DNA of 40,271 bases from Treponema sp. GTDB lineage: Bacteria > Spirochaetota > Spirochaetia > Treponematales > Breznakiellaceae. Below, piece by piece: positions 21,908 to 30,865 of this stretch (its first letter is position 1; the number at the start of each line of letters is the position of its first letter). Location: assembly GCA_031290475.1 (NCBI GenBank), contig JAITNM010000016.1:1-40271 (forward strand), read 5' to 3'. Position numbers and translations under genes: made by a program. The notes under the pieces were generated by a model. That model worked only from the letters and a program-made list of their open reading frames with translations, made no database searches and had not been told where the DNA came from.

Positions 21908-24307
21908 TTAATCCGGCAGCGCAAGGTGCAGCACTTCGTCAAAACGTTCCACAGGGTGAAACTCGATCCCCTTTTTCACATGATCCGGGATGTCATCCAG
22001 ATCCCGCATATTCTGCTTGGGGATGATGATATGTTTTGCCTTGTTCCGCCGGGCAGCGATGGTCTTCTCCTTAAGCCCCCCTATGGGAAGCACCTGGCCT
22101 GTAAGGGACAGCTCTCCGGTCATCACAAGATTGCCGGTGATAATCCGGTTCCGCATCAAAGACAGTAACGCTGTTGCCATGGTAATTCCTGCGGAAGGCC
22201 CGTCTTTGGGAGTAGCCCCTTCCGGAATATGCAGGTGAATGTGGTTTTTCTCAAACCAGTCCTGCAACACCCCGTAGCGTTCCGAACCGAGCTTGCGGGC
22301 CACGGTCATGGCAATGGCGGCGCTTTCCTTCATGGTGTCCCCCATCTTGCCCGTCAGGGTAAAGCCCTCTTTACCCAACACCGCCTCCGCCTCAATTACC
22401 AGCGTGTCCCCCCCCAGGCTGGTCCAGGCAAGCCCCACAGACATGCCCGGCCTGTCCGCCTTCTTGATATCCTCCTCGGGAAAGAAGGGCTTACCAAGAT
22501 GCTTTTCCACAGCCTTCCTGTCAATGGCAAATTTCTGGAAAGGTACGCCGGCGGCGCCGGAGGCGGACGCCTCTTCCTCTTTTGCCACGATCTGCATGGC
22601 CAGCTTCCGGTGTATCTTGTCCAGATTTTTTTCGAAATTCCGCACCCCTGCTTCCCTGGCATAGCCGTTGGCTATGTGGAGCAGGGAATCCCGGGAATAC
22701 TTTACCTGGGTCTTTTTAAGGCCGCTTTTCTCAAAGCTCTTGGGAAGCAGGTAGCGCTTGGCAATCTCCAGCTTTTCTACGTCAATATAGCCGGGGAGTT
22801 GGATTATTTCCATGCGGTCCAAAAGGGGCGCAGGGATTGTGTCCATGGTATTAGCGGTAACAATAAAGAAGATCTGGGAAATATCAAAGGGAAGGTCCAG
22901 GTAATGATCCCGAAAACTGTTGTTCTGTTCCGGGTCCAGGACTTCAAGGAGCGCACTGGCCGGATCTCCCTGAAAACTGGCGCCCATCTTATCAATTTCG
23001 TCGATCATGAACACCGGGTCTTTGGTTTTAACGATCTTGAGTCCCTGTATAATCTTACCCGGCAGGGCGCCGATGTACGTGCGCCGGTGGCCTTTAATTT
23101 CAGCCTCGTCCCGCATACCGCCTACAGAAAAACGGAAAAACTGTTTTCCCAGGGCCCGGGCAACGGACCTGCCGACCGAGGTTTTACCCACGCCGGGAGG
23201 ACCCACAAGGCAGATAATGGAACCTGAGGGGATCTTTCCGTCCAGGGTTGCGTCTTTCCGCAGTTTTCGTACCGCCAGGTACTCAACAATGCGATTCTTC
23301 ACGTCCTTAAGGCCGTAGTGATCCTGTTCTAAAATTCCCATGGCGGTTTTAAGATCAAAGTGTTCCGGCACAGGGTTCCCCCAGGGAAGGCTTGAAATAA
23401 TGTCCAGGTAGTTCCGGGTAACGACAAACTCCGCCGAGTTGGGGTCCATGAGGCTGAACTTCTCAAGTTCCTGGTCCACCGCTTCTTTAATCTCCCCTTC
23501 AAATTTAAAGGCCTCGATCTTTTCTTTAAAACGCTGGTGCTCGGAACTCTTCGCGTCTGTGGCCATTCCCAATTCGCCCTTAATGGCCTTAAGTTCTTCT
23601 TTAAGAAAATAGTCCCGCTGTGATTTTTCTATTTTTTCATTGATCTCCTTCTGGATCCTTTTCTGGATCCGCAGGAGTTCCTGTTCCTTCTTGATAAACA
23701 CCAGTACCTGTTCCATCCGCTTGCGGACGTTGAGGATCTCCAGGATCTTTTGCTGTTCGGTCTTATCAATGTTGAGGATGCTGGCAATAAAATCGGCGAT
23801 CTTTCCGGGATGATCGATGTTGATCATATTGAGCCGCATCTCTTCCGAGAAAAGGGGGTTATTCTCGGAGATCTGTTTCATTTCGCTGATGAGGGCCCTG
23901 GTCAGGGCTTTTACCTCGCTCGTGTTGTCCTCTTCGTCTTCAAGGTACGTCACCGCCCCCACAATGGGGTTGGAGGGGGAAAGGGTCTTTCTTATCCGGA
24001 AGCGCTTAAGGGTAGAAATAAAGATGTTTACCCCGCCGTCGGGGAGGTTTATTTTTTTAACGATCTTTGCCGCGGTCCCCACTTTGTGGAGATCCGCAAT
24101 CCCGGGGGTCTCGGTCTCGTTCTGCAGCATTACCAGGCCGATAAGACCATCCCCGGCCACCGCCTCGTCCACCACCTTCACATCCGCCGGATTCCCAATC
24201 ATGATGGGGGTAAAGATCCCCGGGAAAATCGGCCGGCCCATAAGGGCAACCAAGGGTAATTTATTGGGAAGGATCTGATCTATAGGAACAACGCTCTGAT
24301 CGGACAT
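21908..24307 (-). CDS. lon: ATP-dependent Lon protease
   Basis: This 799-residue cytoplasmic AAA+ protease degrades misfolded and regulatory proteins. The order is complete: N-terminal LON domain (LPLVALMGRPIFPGIFTPIM), coiled helical linker (about 180-300), Walker A GPPGVGKT (369-376), Walker B VFMIDEID (432-439) and the protease domain with S705 in DGPSAGITM and K748 in GGLKEKTIAARR. All key residues are present and the length is normal. The start is ATG 24307, preceded by GGGGAGG at 7 nt; the frame is open 16 codons further up without support. A 6-bp inverted repeat (24335-24351) lies in its upstream region and a terminator follows it. No CIRCE-type heat-shock operator was seen. Confidence 0.97.
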   Translation of the reverse strand: MSDQSVVPIDQILPNKLPLVALMGRPIFPGIFTPIMIGNPADVKVVDEAVAGDGLIGLVMLQNETETPGIADLHKVGTAAKIVKKINLPDGGVNIFISTLKRFRIRKTLSPSNPIVGAVTYLEDEEDNTSEVKALTRALISEMKQISENNPLFSEEMRLNMINIDHPGKIADFIASILNIDKTEQQKILEILNVRKRMEQVLVFIKKEQELLRIQKRIQKEINEKIEKSQRDYFLKEELKAIKGELGMATDAKSSEHQRFKEKIEAFKFEGEIKEAVDQELEKFSLMDPNSAEFVVTRNYLDIISSLPWGNPVPEHFDLKTAMGILEQDHYGLKDVKNRIVEYLAVRKLRKDATLDGKIPSGSIICLVGPPGVGKTSVGRSVARALGKQFFRFSVGGMRDEAEIKGHRRTYIGALPGKIIQGLKIVKTKDPVFMIDEIDKMGASFQGDPASALLEVLDPEQNNSFRDHYLDLPFDISQIFFIVTANTMDTIPAPLLDRMEIIQLPGYIDVEKLEIAKRYLLPKSFEKSGLKKTQVKYSRDSLLHIANGYAREAGVRNFEKNLDKIHRKLAMQIVAKEEEASASGAAGVPFQKFAIDRKAVEKHLGKPFFPEEDIKKADRPGMSVGLAWTSLGGDTLVIEAEAVLGKEGFTLTGKMGDTMKESAAIAMTVARKLGSERYGVLQDWFEKNHIHLHIPEGATPKDGPSAGITMATALLSLMRNRIITGNLVMTGELSLTGQVLPIGGLKEKTIAARRNKAKHIIIPKQNMRDLDDIPDHVKKGIEFHPVERFDEVLHLALPD

Positions 24308-24334
24308 ATAAAAACCTCCCCTGCTATGAAAACG

Positions 24335-24351
24335 CCGATTAACGCAATCGG
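24335..24351. promoter_or_regulatory. Inverted repeat upstream of lon
   Basis: CCGATT-AACGC-AATCGG is a perfect 6-bp inverted repeat, 28 bp before the lon start codon and close to its ribosome site. It could be a repressor operator or a 5' UTR hairpin. No convincing promoter hexamers were fixed around it. Confidence 0.35.
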
Positions 24352-24442
24352 GCATTATCCCTATAGCTTTTGAAAAGAAACTCCTGTTTAGAATATCGCA
24401 AAATTACGATCAAAAGGCAAGAAATTAGGCTGGAGCAGCAGT

Positions 24443-27400
24443 TCAACTCTTGGAGCTGGAGTAGAGTTCCTGGATGAGTTCCACCACGCTTCGGGAGAGC
24501 TTAAGGCTCTGGGCAATTTCGTCAACTTTCCAGCCGGCGCGCAGCAGTTTGATAACATTTTCCCGCACCGCCACAGGAGGGGCGCCCTTGTCCCGCCCCT
24601 GGGGCTTGGGATCGTCTTTTATAATCTGCCCCAGAAGCTTTCCCTGGGACTTAATCTCCGTATTGATATTCCCCAGCTCCGTAGCCGCGTCGGCGATCCA
24701 CTGCCGGGCTGTTTGCATTTCAGTGATCCGTTCCTCTATGCCCGAAAGTTCCTGATCCAGTATTGTTAGTTTGTCCGCCGTTGTCCGGGCCTGTTCGTTC
24801 TCCCTGGTGAGCTTCTCAATGGCCTGGGCGAGACTTTCCTCTTCCGCCCGGCGCTGTTCCAGGTCTTCGGTAAGCTGTTTCAGTTCCGCCTCGGTTTTCT
24901 GGAGGATCTTGAAGTTACGGTCCACCCCCAGGTTGATGCTTTCCAGGGTCTGATTCTTTTTTTCAATGCGCTGGAACTTCTCTTCCGTCTCCGCCAGGGC
25001 GTCGTTGAATTTGCGGATCTGCACCTGAATAGCCTGGAGGGTATCGTCGGAGGCGGAAACCTCGGCGAGTTTGTCGTTCACTGCCTGGGAAGTCTGGAGG
25101 AGCCGGTTAAAGTCCGCCTCCATGAGTTCAATGCGCCGCTGCTCCGTGAGGAAGCGGGTCATCTTGGCGTTTATCTCATCCTCCAGGCGCTTGATCTTGA
25201 CAAATTGGGCTTCCAGTTCCGCCGCTTCGGTACGGCGCTGATCCAGGCCGTCTATATCTCCCCGGAGATCCTCAATACGCTGCTGTAAATCCCGCTTCAA
25301 AACCTCGGCCTGGTCAAAGAGCTTGGTTTGGGTAATGAATTCCTGAATATGCCTTTCCGCTTCGGAAATAGCCGAATCCAGCTCCTTTGTGTCGGTATCA
25401 ATGCGGGAGAAAATCTCCCCTTTCTGAGTCTCGGCTTCCGCCCGCAGTTCTTCGATAAGGGAACGTACCGACGCAAGGCGATCATCGCCTTCGGCGGACA
25501 GTTCCCTGACCTTGCGGCGCACCTCTTCCATGGCGGCCCCGGAATCCTTGATCTGGGAAGCCACCTTGCCTTGCCATTCCTCGATTTCCTTTCGGGAAGC
25601 GTCCTGCAAGGCCGAGAGTTCTCCGTTCCGCTCTTCCACCTCTTTGGCTATCTTATCCAGGGATGCGGCGAGGTCCCGCTGGGCCTGCTTTAAGTTATCC
25701 GAGACGGAAAGGGCAAAACGGCCCATCTCCGCTTTAACCAGGGTTTCCGCGGCGGCCCGGGCTTCGCTTAAATCGCCGTCAAGCTGGGTTTTGTAGGCTG
25801 ACAGGGTCTCTCCGCCCTGGGTCATCTCATCCAGGATACCTTCCTCAAAGGCGGCAGTCTGGGCCTTAAGGCGCTCCAGCTCCGCTACAAGCCGTTCGTG
25901 CTGCTCCTGGAGCCGTTCCCGCAGTTCCTCTGAAAAGTTGAGCTCCAGCTGCTGCCGTTGAGCGCCGAAGTCCTCGCCCATGGCGGCAAGGGTTCCGTCC
26001 AGTTTGGCCTTCCAGTCTGCAAGCTGCTGCCCAATATCCCTTTCCCGCCGGACAAGGCCGGCGGTAAAATCATCTTCAAAGACGTTGAGTTTCTTTGATA
26101 TATTATCCGCGGTTTTTGCCTTAAGGGCTTTCACTTCCTGTTCAATCTGGTCCAGTTCCTTCCGCAGGGCCTCTACAGACTGACCAAAGGCTGAGGCTAC
26201 CGCTTCCCGCTCCTTCAATGAGGTCTGCTCAAAAACGGCAAAATCTCCCCGCACCTTGTTTTCGGTTTCCTGCATATAACGCCGCAGTTCCCCTTCCAGC
26301 CGGACCGTATCTTCCGCCAGGCTGTCCAGGGAACGGAACTGCTGAGTTTGAGCGGCCCGGTATTCTTCAAGGCGTTCGCCGGTGGATTCCAGCACCTTCT
26401 GTTCCGTTTCTTCCACGATCTTGGAGAGCTTTTTCTGGAGTTCCAGGGTGGTACCGGCGGTTTCTTTTTCAAAAGCCTTGAGCCGTTTATCAAGTTCCCC
26501 AAGCCGGGTATCAACGCGGCTTTGGGCCTGACCGGAATTTTTTTCCAGATCCGCCAGGATGTCCCGGGTTTTGGCGTCCCATTCGGCCACCGCTCCCTTC
26601 CAGACGGCAAATTTTTCATTCGCGGTACTCTGCCATTTTTCTAAATTCGCTGTAGACGCCGTTTCCCACTTGCGGAAATCCTCCTGAGCCGTGTTCTGCC
26701 AGTTCTTTAGCTCTATATCCGCCGCGGTCTTGGCTTTTTCCCCCGCGGTACGCAGGGTATCCGCAAAAAGGGGCTCTACCTGGGCGACCGTTTCGGCCAG
26801 TCTGCTGTTCAGGGCGTCCATCCGTTCTTCCAGGGCGGTGACGGCCCGGCTAAAAGCCTGTTCCCGCACGTCCGCCTGGGCTGCTATAGCAGCATCCCGG
26901 TCCGCGGCTTGGGCATTGATGGTTCCGGCAGCCTCCAGAGCCGCGGTTTCCCATTCGCTCAGGAGTTTCTTGGTCTGGGCGTCCACATCCCCCACCGCCT
27001 GCTTCCACTGGACAAAATTCTCATCAGCCTGGGCCCGCCATGCCTTAAGTTCCTCGGATGCCCTGGCTTGGGCCTTGGCCCCGGCCCGCTGTATGGTATC
27101 CTCCAGGAGGGTTTCCACCTTGGCCGAATCCTCCCGGATCTGTTCCGCAATTTGCCGGACCCTTTCCTCCAGGACGGCGGCGGTATCAGAAACCGACTGC
27201 TCCCATTTTGCCATGGAATCCGCAATAAACGCCTCCCGTTCCGCAACCCTGGCCATGACAGCCTCATCCCGCTTTTCGGCCTCTGCCGCGAGGGCCTCTC
27301 CGGCTTCCCGGGCCGCGGCCTCCCATTGGGTAATACGTTCGCCGGTACGAGATTCCGCGGCGGCGGCCGTTTCTTCCAGTTGGACGACCCGCTCCCCCGC

Positions 27401-30064
27401 ACGGGATTCCGCTTCGGTAAAGGCGGCCCGCCATTCGGTCAGGAGCTTTTTGGCCCCTTCCCCCTCAAGGGCAAGGGCCTCTTTCCATTTGGCAAGGTTC
27501 TCTTCCGCCCCGGTCTTCCATTTTTCCAGCGCTTCTTGGGCAAAAACCCGGGAGCGGTCTTCCGCATCCGCCGTGGCGCCGGCAAAAAGCCGGTCTATGC
27601 CGTCTGAAATGCCCGCAATCCGGTCCTGAATGCCCTGGAAACGGCTTTCCAGGGCCGCGGCATTGGCGGCAGCCTCTTCCTCGCACCGGGCAAATTGGGC
27701 CGCAACGGCCTCTTCACGCGCTTTGGCTTCCGCCGCGACGGCCTCCGCGGCTTCTCCGGCGGCGGCCTCCCATTGGATAATACATTCGCCGGTACGGGAT
27801 TCCGCGGCGGCAACCGTTTCCTCCAGTTGAACGACCCGCTGCCCTACACGGGATTCCGTTTCGGTAAAGGCGGCCTCCAATTGGCTGATACGTTCGCCGG
27901 TACGGGATTCCGCGGTGACGGCCGTTTCTTCCAGTTGAACGACCCGTTCTCCCGCATGGGATTCCGCTTCGGTAAAGGCGGCCCGCCATTCGGCCAGGAG
28001 CTTTCTGGCCCCTTCCCCCTCAAGGGCAAGCGCCTCTTTCCATTCGGCAAGGTTCTCTTGCGCCCCGGTCTTCCATTTTTCCAGCGCTTCTTGGGCAAAA
28101 ACCCGGGAGCGGTCTTCCGCGTCCGCCATGGCGCCGGCAAAAAGCCGGTCTATACCATCTGAAATGCCCGCAATCCGGTCCTGAATGCCCTGGAAACGGC
28201 TTTCCAGGGCCGCGGCATTGGCGGCAGCCTCTTCCTCGCACCGGGCAAATTGGGCCGCAACGGCCTCTTTACGCGCTTTGGCTTCCGCCGCGACGGCCTC
28301 CGCGGCTTCTCCGGCGGCGGCTTCCCATTGGGTAATACGTTCGCCGGTACGGGATTCCGCGGCGGCGGCCGTTTCCTCAAGTTGGACAACCCGCTCTCCC
28401 GCACGGGATTCCGCTTCGGTAAAGGCGGCCTCCAATTGGGCAATACGCTGTCCTGCCTGGGATTCCGCTTCGGTGAAGGCGGTACTCCACTCCGCAAAGA
28501 GCTTCCGGGCCTTGTCTTCTTCTTTTGCAGCCGCCTCTTGCCACCCGGCAAATTGCCCTTCCGTTTCGGCTTTCCACTTTTCCAGTTCTTCCCCTGCCAG
28601 GGAACGGGCCTTTACCTCAGCCTCGGCTTGGGCGGCGGTAAACAGATTTTCCATATTCCCCGCGGCCTCGCCTATCCACGCCTGGATCTGTCCGATACGG
28701 CTCTCTATAGCCTCTGCGGCCCCGGTAAAACGCCTCTCCTGTTCCGCCGCCCTGGCGAGGCGGGCGGTTTCCCGTTCGGCGGCTTGGGCGGCTATGGCCT
28801 CGTCCCGTTCGGCAGCGCGGGCGGCAATAGCGGCTTCCCGTTCGGCGGCCTGGGCGGCGATGGCTTCGTCCCGTTCCCGGGCTTCCCGGTCGATCCGCTC
28901 CACGGTCTCCGCGGCAACTACTTCCAGGGCGCTGAGCTGTTCACGGCCCTTAATAAGCCCCGCGTTAACCGCATCTTCCAGGGCGGCGATTTGTTCGCGG
29001 CCCTTAATAAATCCGGCGTTAACCGCATCTTCCAGAGCGGCGAGATGTTCTTTACTTTTCCGTCCACCCTCTTCCGCCGTCTGTTTCCAGGCTTCCTGCT
29101 GTTCCCGGGAAAGGGCGGATAGCTCCCCAATGTCCTTCTTAATACCTTCACGGTAATTACGGCGCTGGGTTTCCAGGGCGTCATCTTCCTGTTTCCAGGA
29201 ATTCTTGAGATCCCGCACCTGGGCCTGGGCTTCGGCAACCCGGGCCTTGGTCTCCTCCTGGTAAACCTTGAGTTTTTCATCCACCGCGTCACGGAACTGG
29301 CGGACCCGTTCGGAAGCCTGATCCCGGAGGCGGGCAAGGGATTCATCCTCAAGTTTATCCGCCCTTTCCCCTGCCTTGCTAAGGGCTTTTTCCAGAGTTT
29401 CATGAATCAGGACAAGATCCTGTTCCAGACTTTCACTCCGCTGTCTTTCCGCCAGGCCAATCGCCTCCCGGTGATCTTCCACCTTACGTTCTATGGTTTC
29501 CATGGTGGCCTGCAAATCCGAAACGACGGAACGCACCGAAGCCAGGGCGGTTTCGGAGAGCTGCTCCAGGGAATCGGCGCTCTCCTTCTCGAACCGGTTC
29601 TGCATTTCCTGGAGTTCCAGTTCCACATCCTTGAGCCTTTCCTCAGCCTGGCCTATACGCTTAACCGCGGTCTCCACAAAGGCGGACTCATCCCGGATCC
29701 GGTTAAGGTTTTCCTGAACCCGGCTTGTCATGCGGACCAGTTCTTCCAGGGAGGCATCGTACCCGCCGATTCGTTCATCTATTTGAGTTATAGCCTCGGC
29801 CTTGGTTTTGAGTTCCTCTTCGGTGAGGACCAGACGGTCCAAAAGGGCCTTGGCGGTGGTATGCCTAACCTCCAGATCCACCGCGTAATCCTGTACCGCT
29901 TGGACCTTTTTATCTACGAACTGATCTAAATCGCTCTTAAGCCGCTTTCCGTATTCCCGCAGTTTGTCCATGGATTGACGGCGGCGGGTTAACTGATGGT
30001 AGAGGATGAAGGTGAGCGCAATAATAACTAAGGTTAATATATTACCAACCGTAAAAAAGCCCAT
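24443..30064 (-). CDS. SpiroCoCo-type giant coiled-coil membrane-anchored protein
   Basis: This protein of 1873 residues has one N-terminal membrane helix (NILTLVIIALTFILYHQL, residues 8-25) followed by basic residues, placing the long C-terminal part in the cytoplasm. Nearly everything after that is predicted coiled coil rich in Ala, Glu, Lys, Arg and Gln. The centre holds hendecad (11-residue) and 18-residue repeats and two near-identical 185-residue blocks. The last 45 residues form a small helix-turn-helix-like domain (ENVIKLLRAGWKVDEIAQSL, then KLSRSVVELIQEL). The plan matches the SpiroCoCo coiled-coil family of spirochaetes, whose function is unknown. A structural role in the long helical cell or a chromosome-membrane tether is conceivable. 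The start ATG 30064 is 5 bp behind the HAD gene with no clear Shine-Dalgarno, so translation may be coupled. Confidence 0.92.
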   Translation of the reverse strand: MGFFTVGNILTLVIIALTFILYHQLTRRRQSMDKLREYGKRLKSDLDQFVDKKVQAVQDYAVDLEVRHTTAKALLDRLVLTEEELKTKAEAITQIDERIGGYDASLEELVRMTSRVQENLNRIRDESAFVETAVKRIGQAEERLKDVELELQEMQNRFEKESADSLEQLSETALASVRSVVSDLQATMETIERKVEDHREAIGLAERQRSESLEQDLVLIHETLEKALSKAGERADKLEDESLARLRDQASERVRQFRDAVDEKLKVYQEETKARVAEAQAQVRDLKNSWKQEDDALETQRRNYREGIKKDIGELSALSREQQEAWKQTAEEGGRKSKEHLAALEDAVNAGFIKGREQIAALEDAVNAGLIKGREQLSALEVVAAETVERIDREARERDEAIAAQAAEREAAIAARAAERDEAIAAQAAERETARLARAAEQERRFTGAAEAIESRIGQIQAWIGEAAGNMENLFTAAQAEAEVKARSLAGEELEKWKAETEGQFAGWQEAAAKEEDKARKLFAEWSTAFTEAESQAGQRIAQLEAAFTEAESRAGERVVQLEETAAAAESRTGERITQWEAAAGEAAEAVAAEAKARKEAVAAQFARCEEEAAANAAALESRFQGIQDRIAGISDGIDRLFAGAMADAEDRSRVFAQEALEKWKTGAQENLAEWKEALALEGEGARKLLAEWRAAFTEAESHAGERVVQLEETAVTAESRTGERISQLEAAFTETESRVGQRVVQLEETVAAAESRTGECIIQWEAAAGEAAEAVAAEAKAREEAVAAQFARCEEEAAANAAALESRFQGIQDRIAGISDGIDRLFAGATADAEDRSRVFAQEALEKWKTGAEENLAKWKEALALEGEGAKKLLTEWRAAFTEAESRAGERVVQLEETAAAAESRTGERITQWEAAAREAGEALAAEAEKRDEAVMARVAEREAFIADSMAKWEQSVSDTAAVLEERVRQIAEQIREDSAKVETLLEDTIQRAGAKAQARASEELKAWRAQADENFVQWKQAVGDVDAQTKKLLSEWETAALEAAGTINAQAADRDAAIAAQADVREQAFSRAVTALEERMDALNSRLAETVAQVEPLFADTLRTAGEKAKTAADIELKNWQNTAQEDFRKWETASTANLEKWQSTANEKFAVWKGAVAEWDAKTRDILADLEKNSGQAQSRVDTRLGELDKRLKAFEKETAGTTLELQKKLSKIVEETEQKVLESTGERLEEYRAAQTQQFRSLDSLAEDTVRLEGELRRYMQETENKVRGDFAVFEQTSLKEREAVASAFGQSVEALRKELDQIEQEVKALKAKTADNISKKLNVFEDDFTAGLVRRERDIGQQLADWKAKLDGTLAAMGEDFGAQRQQLELNFSEELRERLQEQHERLVAELERLKAQTAAFEEGILDEMTQGGETLSAYKTQLDGDLSEARAAAETLVKAEMGRFALSVSDNLKQAQRDLAASLDKIAKEVEERNGELSALQDASRKEIEEWQGKVASQIKDSGAAMEEVRRKVRELSAEGDDRLASVRSLIEELRAEAETQKGEIFSRIDTDTKELDSAISEAERHIQEFITQTKLFDQAEVLKRDLQQRIEDLRGDIDGLDQRRTEAAELEAQFVKIKRLEDEINAKMTRFLTEQRRIELMEADFNRLLQTSQAVNDKLAEVSASDDTLQAIQVQIRKFNDALAETEEKFQRIEKKNQTLESINLGVDRNFKILQKTEAELKQLTEDLEQRRAEEESLAQAIEKLTRENEQARTTADKLTILDQELSGIEERITEMQTARQWIADAATELGNINTEIKSQGKLLGQIIKDDPKPQGRDKGAPPVAVRENVIKLLRAGWKVDEIAQSLKLSRSVVELIQELYSSSKS
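27328..28437 (-). repeat. Tandem duplication of a 555-bp unit inside the SpiroCoCo gene
   Basis: Two copies, about 27328-27882 and 27883-28437, align at an offset of exactly 555 bp (185 codons). Long stretches are identical, for example the run from about 27617 to 27722 and its partner near 28172-28277. Differences are mostly single bases. The copies encode RFQGIQDRIAGISDGIDRLF and KWKTGAEENLAKWKEALALE-like segments. Boundaries blur because both ends lie in the shorter 54-bp repeats. Confidence 0.85.
28327..28488 (-). repeat. 54-bp (18-residue) repeats in the SpiroCoCo gene
   Basis: The word GGGATTCC recurs at 28351, 28405 and 28459, exactly 54 bp apart, encoding units such as AAFTEAESRAGERVVQLE. 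Related units recur within both 555-bp copies. A separate 54-bp pair, with GTTAACCGCATCTTCCA at 28964 and 29018, encodes ALEDAVNAGFIKGREQIA. Eighteen residues equal one heptad plus one hendecad. Confidence 0.8.
28771..28876 (-). repeat. 33-bp (11-residue, hendecad) repeats in the SpiroCoCo gene
   Basis: CCCGTTC recurs at 28771, 28804, 28837 and 28870, exactly 33 bp apart. The units encode RDEAIAAQAAE, REAAIAARAAE and RETARLARAAE. An 11-residue period is the signature of a nearly straight or right-handed coiled coil. Confidence 0.85.
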
Positions 30065-30069
30065 TGGTA

Positions 30070-30774
30070 CTAATTTAGCACATATGCGGATAATTGGCGA
30101 TAGCTTGAGAAAACAAAATCCGCATCACCCTCACGTTTACCCCCGGGACGTCCCTTGGTCCTGAAGAAATGGAAGATACCCGGGGCAATCAGGGCGGCTT
30201 TCATACCCACGCTTTTAGAGCCTATTACATCGTAATGGATGCTGTTCCCCACGTACAAAATACGTTCAGGGGGAAAACCCATTTGCTCAGCCAGGGCAAG
30301 AAAGGGCGCCCGGGCCGGCTTAAGCCCCCCGGCCAGCTCGGAGCAGAGCTGGACATCCCAAAGGCCGTCGAGGCCGAGCAAACGCAGTTTCCGGTCCGGG
30401 GGCACGTCCGAGAGCAGCCCCAGCTTGAACCCGGCGCGGCGGAATTCCTGTAAAACTTCTTTTACATAGGGAAAAAGAGGAATAACGCCGAAAATCTCTT
30501 CCCATCCTCTATAAATTAATGTATCTAACTTCTTCTGAACCAGCTCCACGTCACTTTTCAGGTACCCCGCCATGAGAGACGCCTGGATCTCATAAAAAAT
30601 TTTGGGCTTGTAATCTTTGGCTGTATCTTTCCGTATGGCGTTCCGGGCCTTGCCCCAGGCCATAAGAAACCGGGGCTGTTGAAAAAGAAAAGGGATAATT
30701 CGGAAATAGAAATGATGATTAGAGTACAAAGTGCCGTCAACGTCAAAGGCAATTCCGTCAAACTTTTTGCTCAT
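30070..30774 (-). CDS. HAD-superfamily hydrolase
   Basis: This 234-residue cytoplasmic phosphatase-like protein shows motif I D11-V-D13-G-T-L (FDVDGTLYSN), motif II LLSDV, motif III lysine in GGLKPARAPF and motif IV GNSIHYDVIGSKSVGMKAAL, where Asn replaces the common Asp of GDS. The helical cap lies at about 20-95. The layout fits subfamily I phosphatases of the phosphoglycolate/haloacid dehalogenase type, but the substrate is unknown. It lies 91 bp downstream of the NlpC/P60-like gene and 5 bp upstream of the SpiroCoCo gene, so it is probably co-transcribed with the latter. ATG 30774 has AAGG only one base away and a promoter -10 eight bases away, suggesting a leaderless or very short leader. 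Confidence 0.9.
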   Translation of the reverse strand: MSKKFDGIAFDVDGTLYSNHHFYFRIIPFLFQQPRFLMAWGKARNAIRKDTAKDYKPKIFYEIQASLMAGYLKSDVELVQKKLDTLIYRGWEEIFGVIPLFPYVKEVLQEFRRAGFKLGLLSDVPPDRKLRLLGLDGLWDVQLCSELAGGLKPARAPFLALAEQMGFPPERILYVGNSIHYDVIGSKSVGMKAALIAPGIFHFFRTKGRPGGKREGDADFVFSSYRQLSAYVLN

Positions 30775-30782
30775 ACCTTATT

Positions 30783-30810
30783 TTTATACAATTTTTTTAC
30801 TTTATTACAA
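30783..30810 (-). promoter_or_regulatory. Promoter of the HAD-SpiroCoCo unit
   Basis: On the minus strand TTGTAA (30805-30810), a 16-bp A-rich spacer and TATAAA (30783-30788) resemble a sigma70 promoter. The -10 ends 8 nt before ATG 30774. Confidence 0.45.
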
Positions 30811-30865
30811 TAGCCGGTCCTAAAATTCAGCATTTGAAGCCTTCAGGCAAAGCCCGGCATATTGT

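Noticed and set aside
24308-24442. CIRCE-type heat-shock operator before lon
   Set aside because: The inverted repeat present (CCGATT-N5-AATCGG) does not match the TTAGCACTC-N9-GAGTGCTAA pattern.
27328-29040. Regular repeats resembling a CRISPR array
   Set aside because: Repeats are contiguous multiples of three, in frame, without unique spacers, and encode coiled coil.
26691-29156. Long Ser/Ala-rich open frames on the plus strand opposite the SpiroCoCo gene
   Set aside because: Frames are kept open by the repetitive GC-rich coiled-coil coding sequence on the other strand; their products are low-complexity, without start signals.
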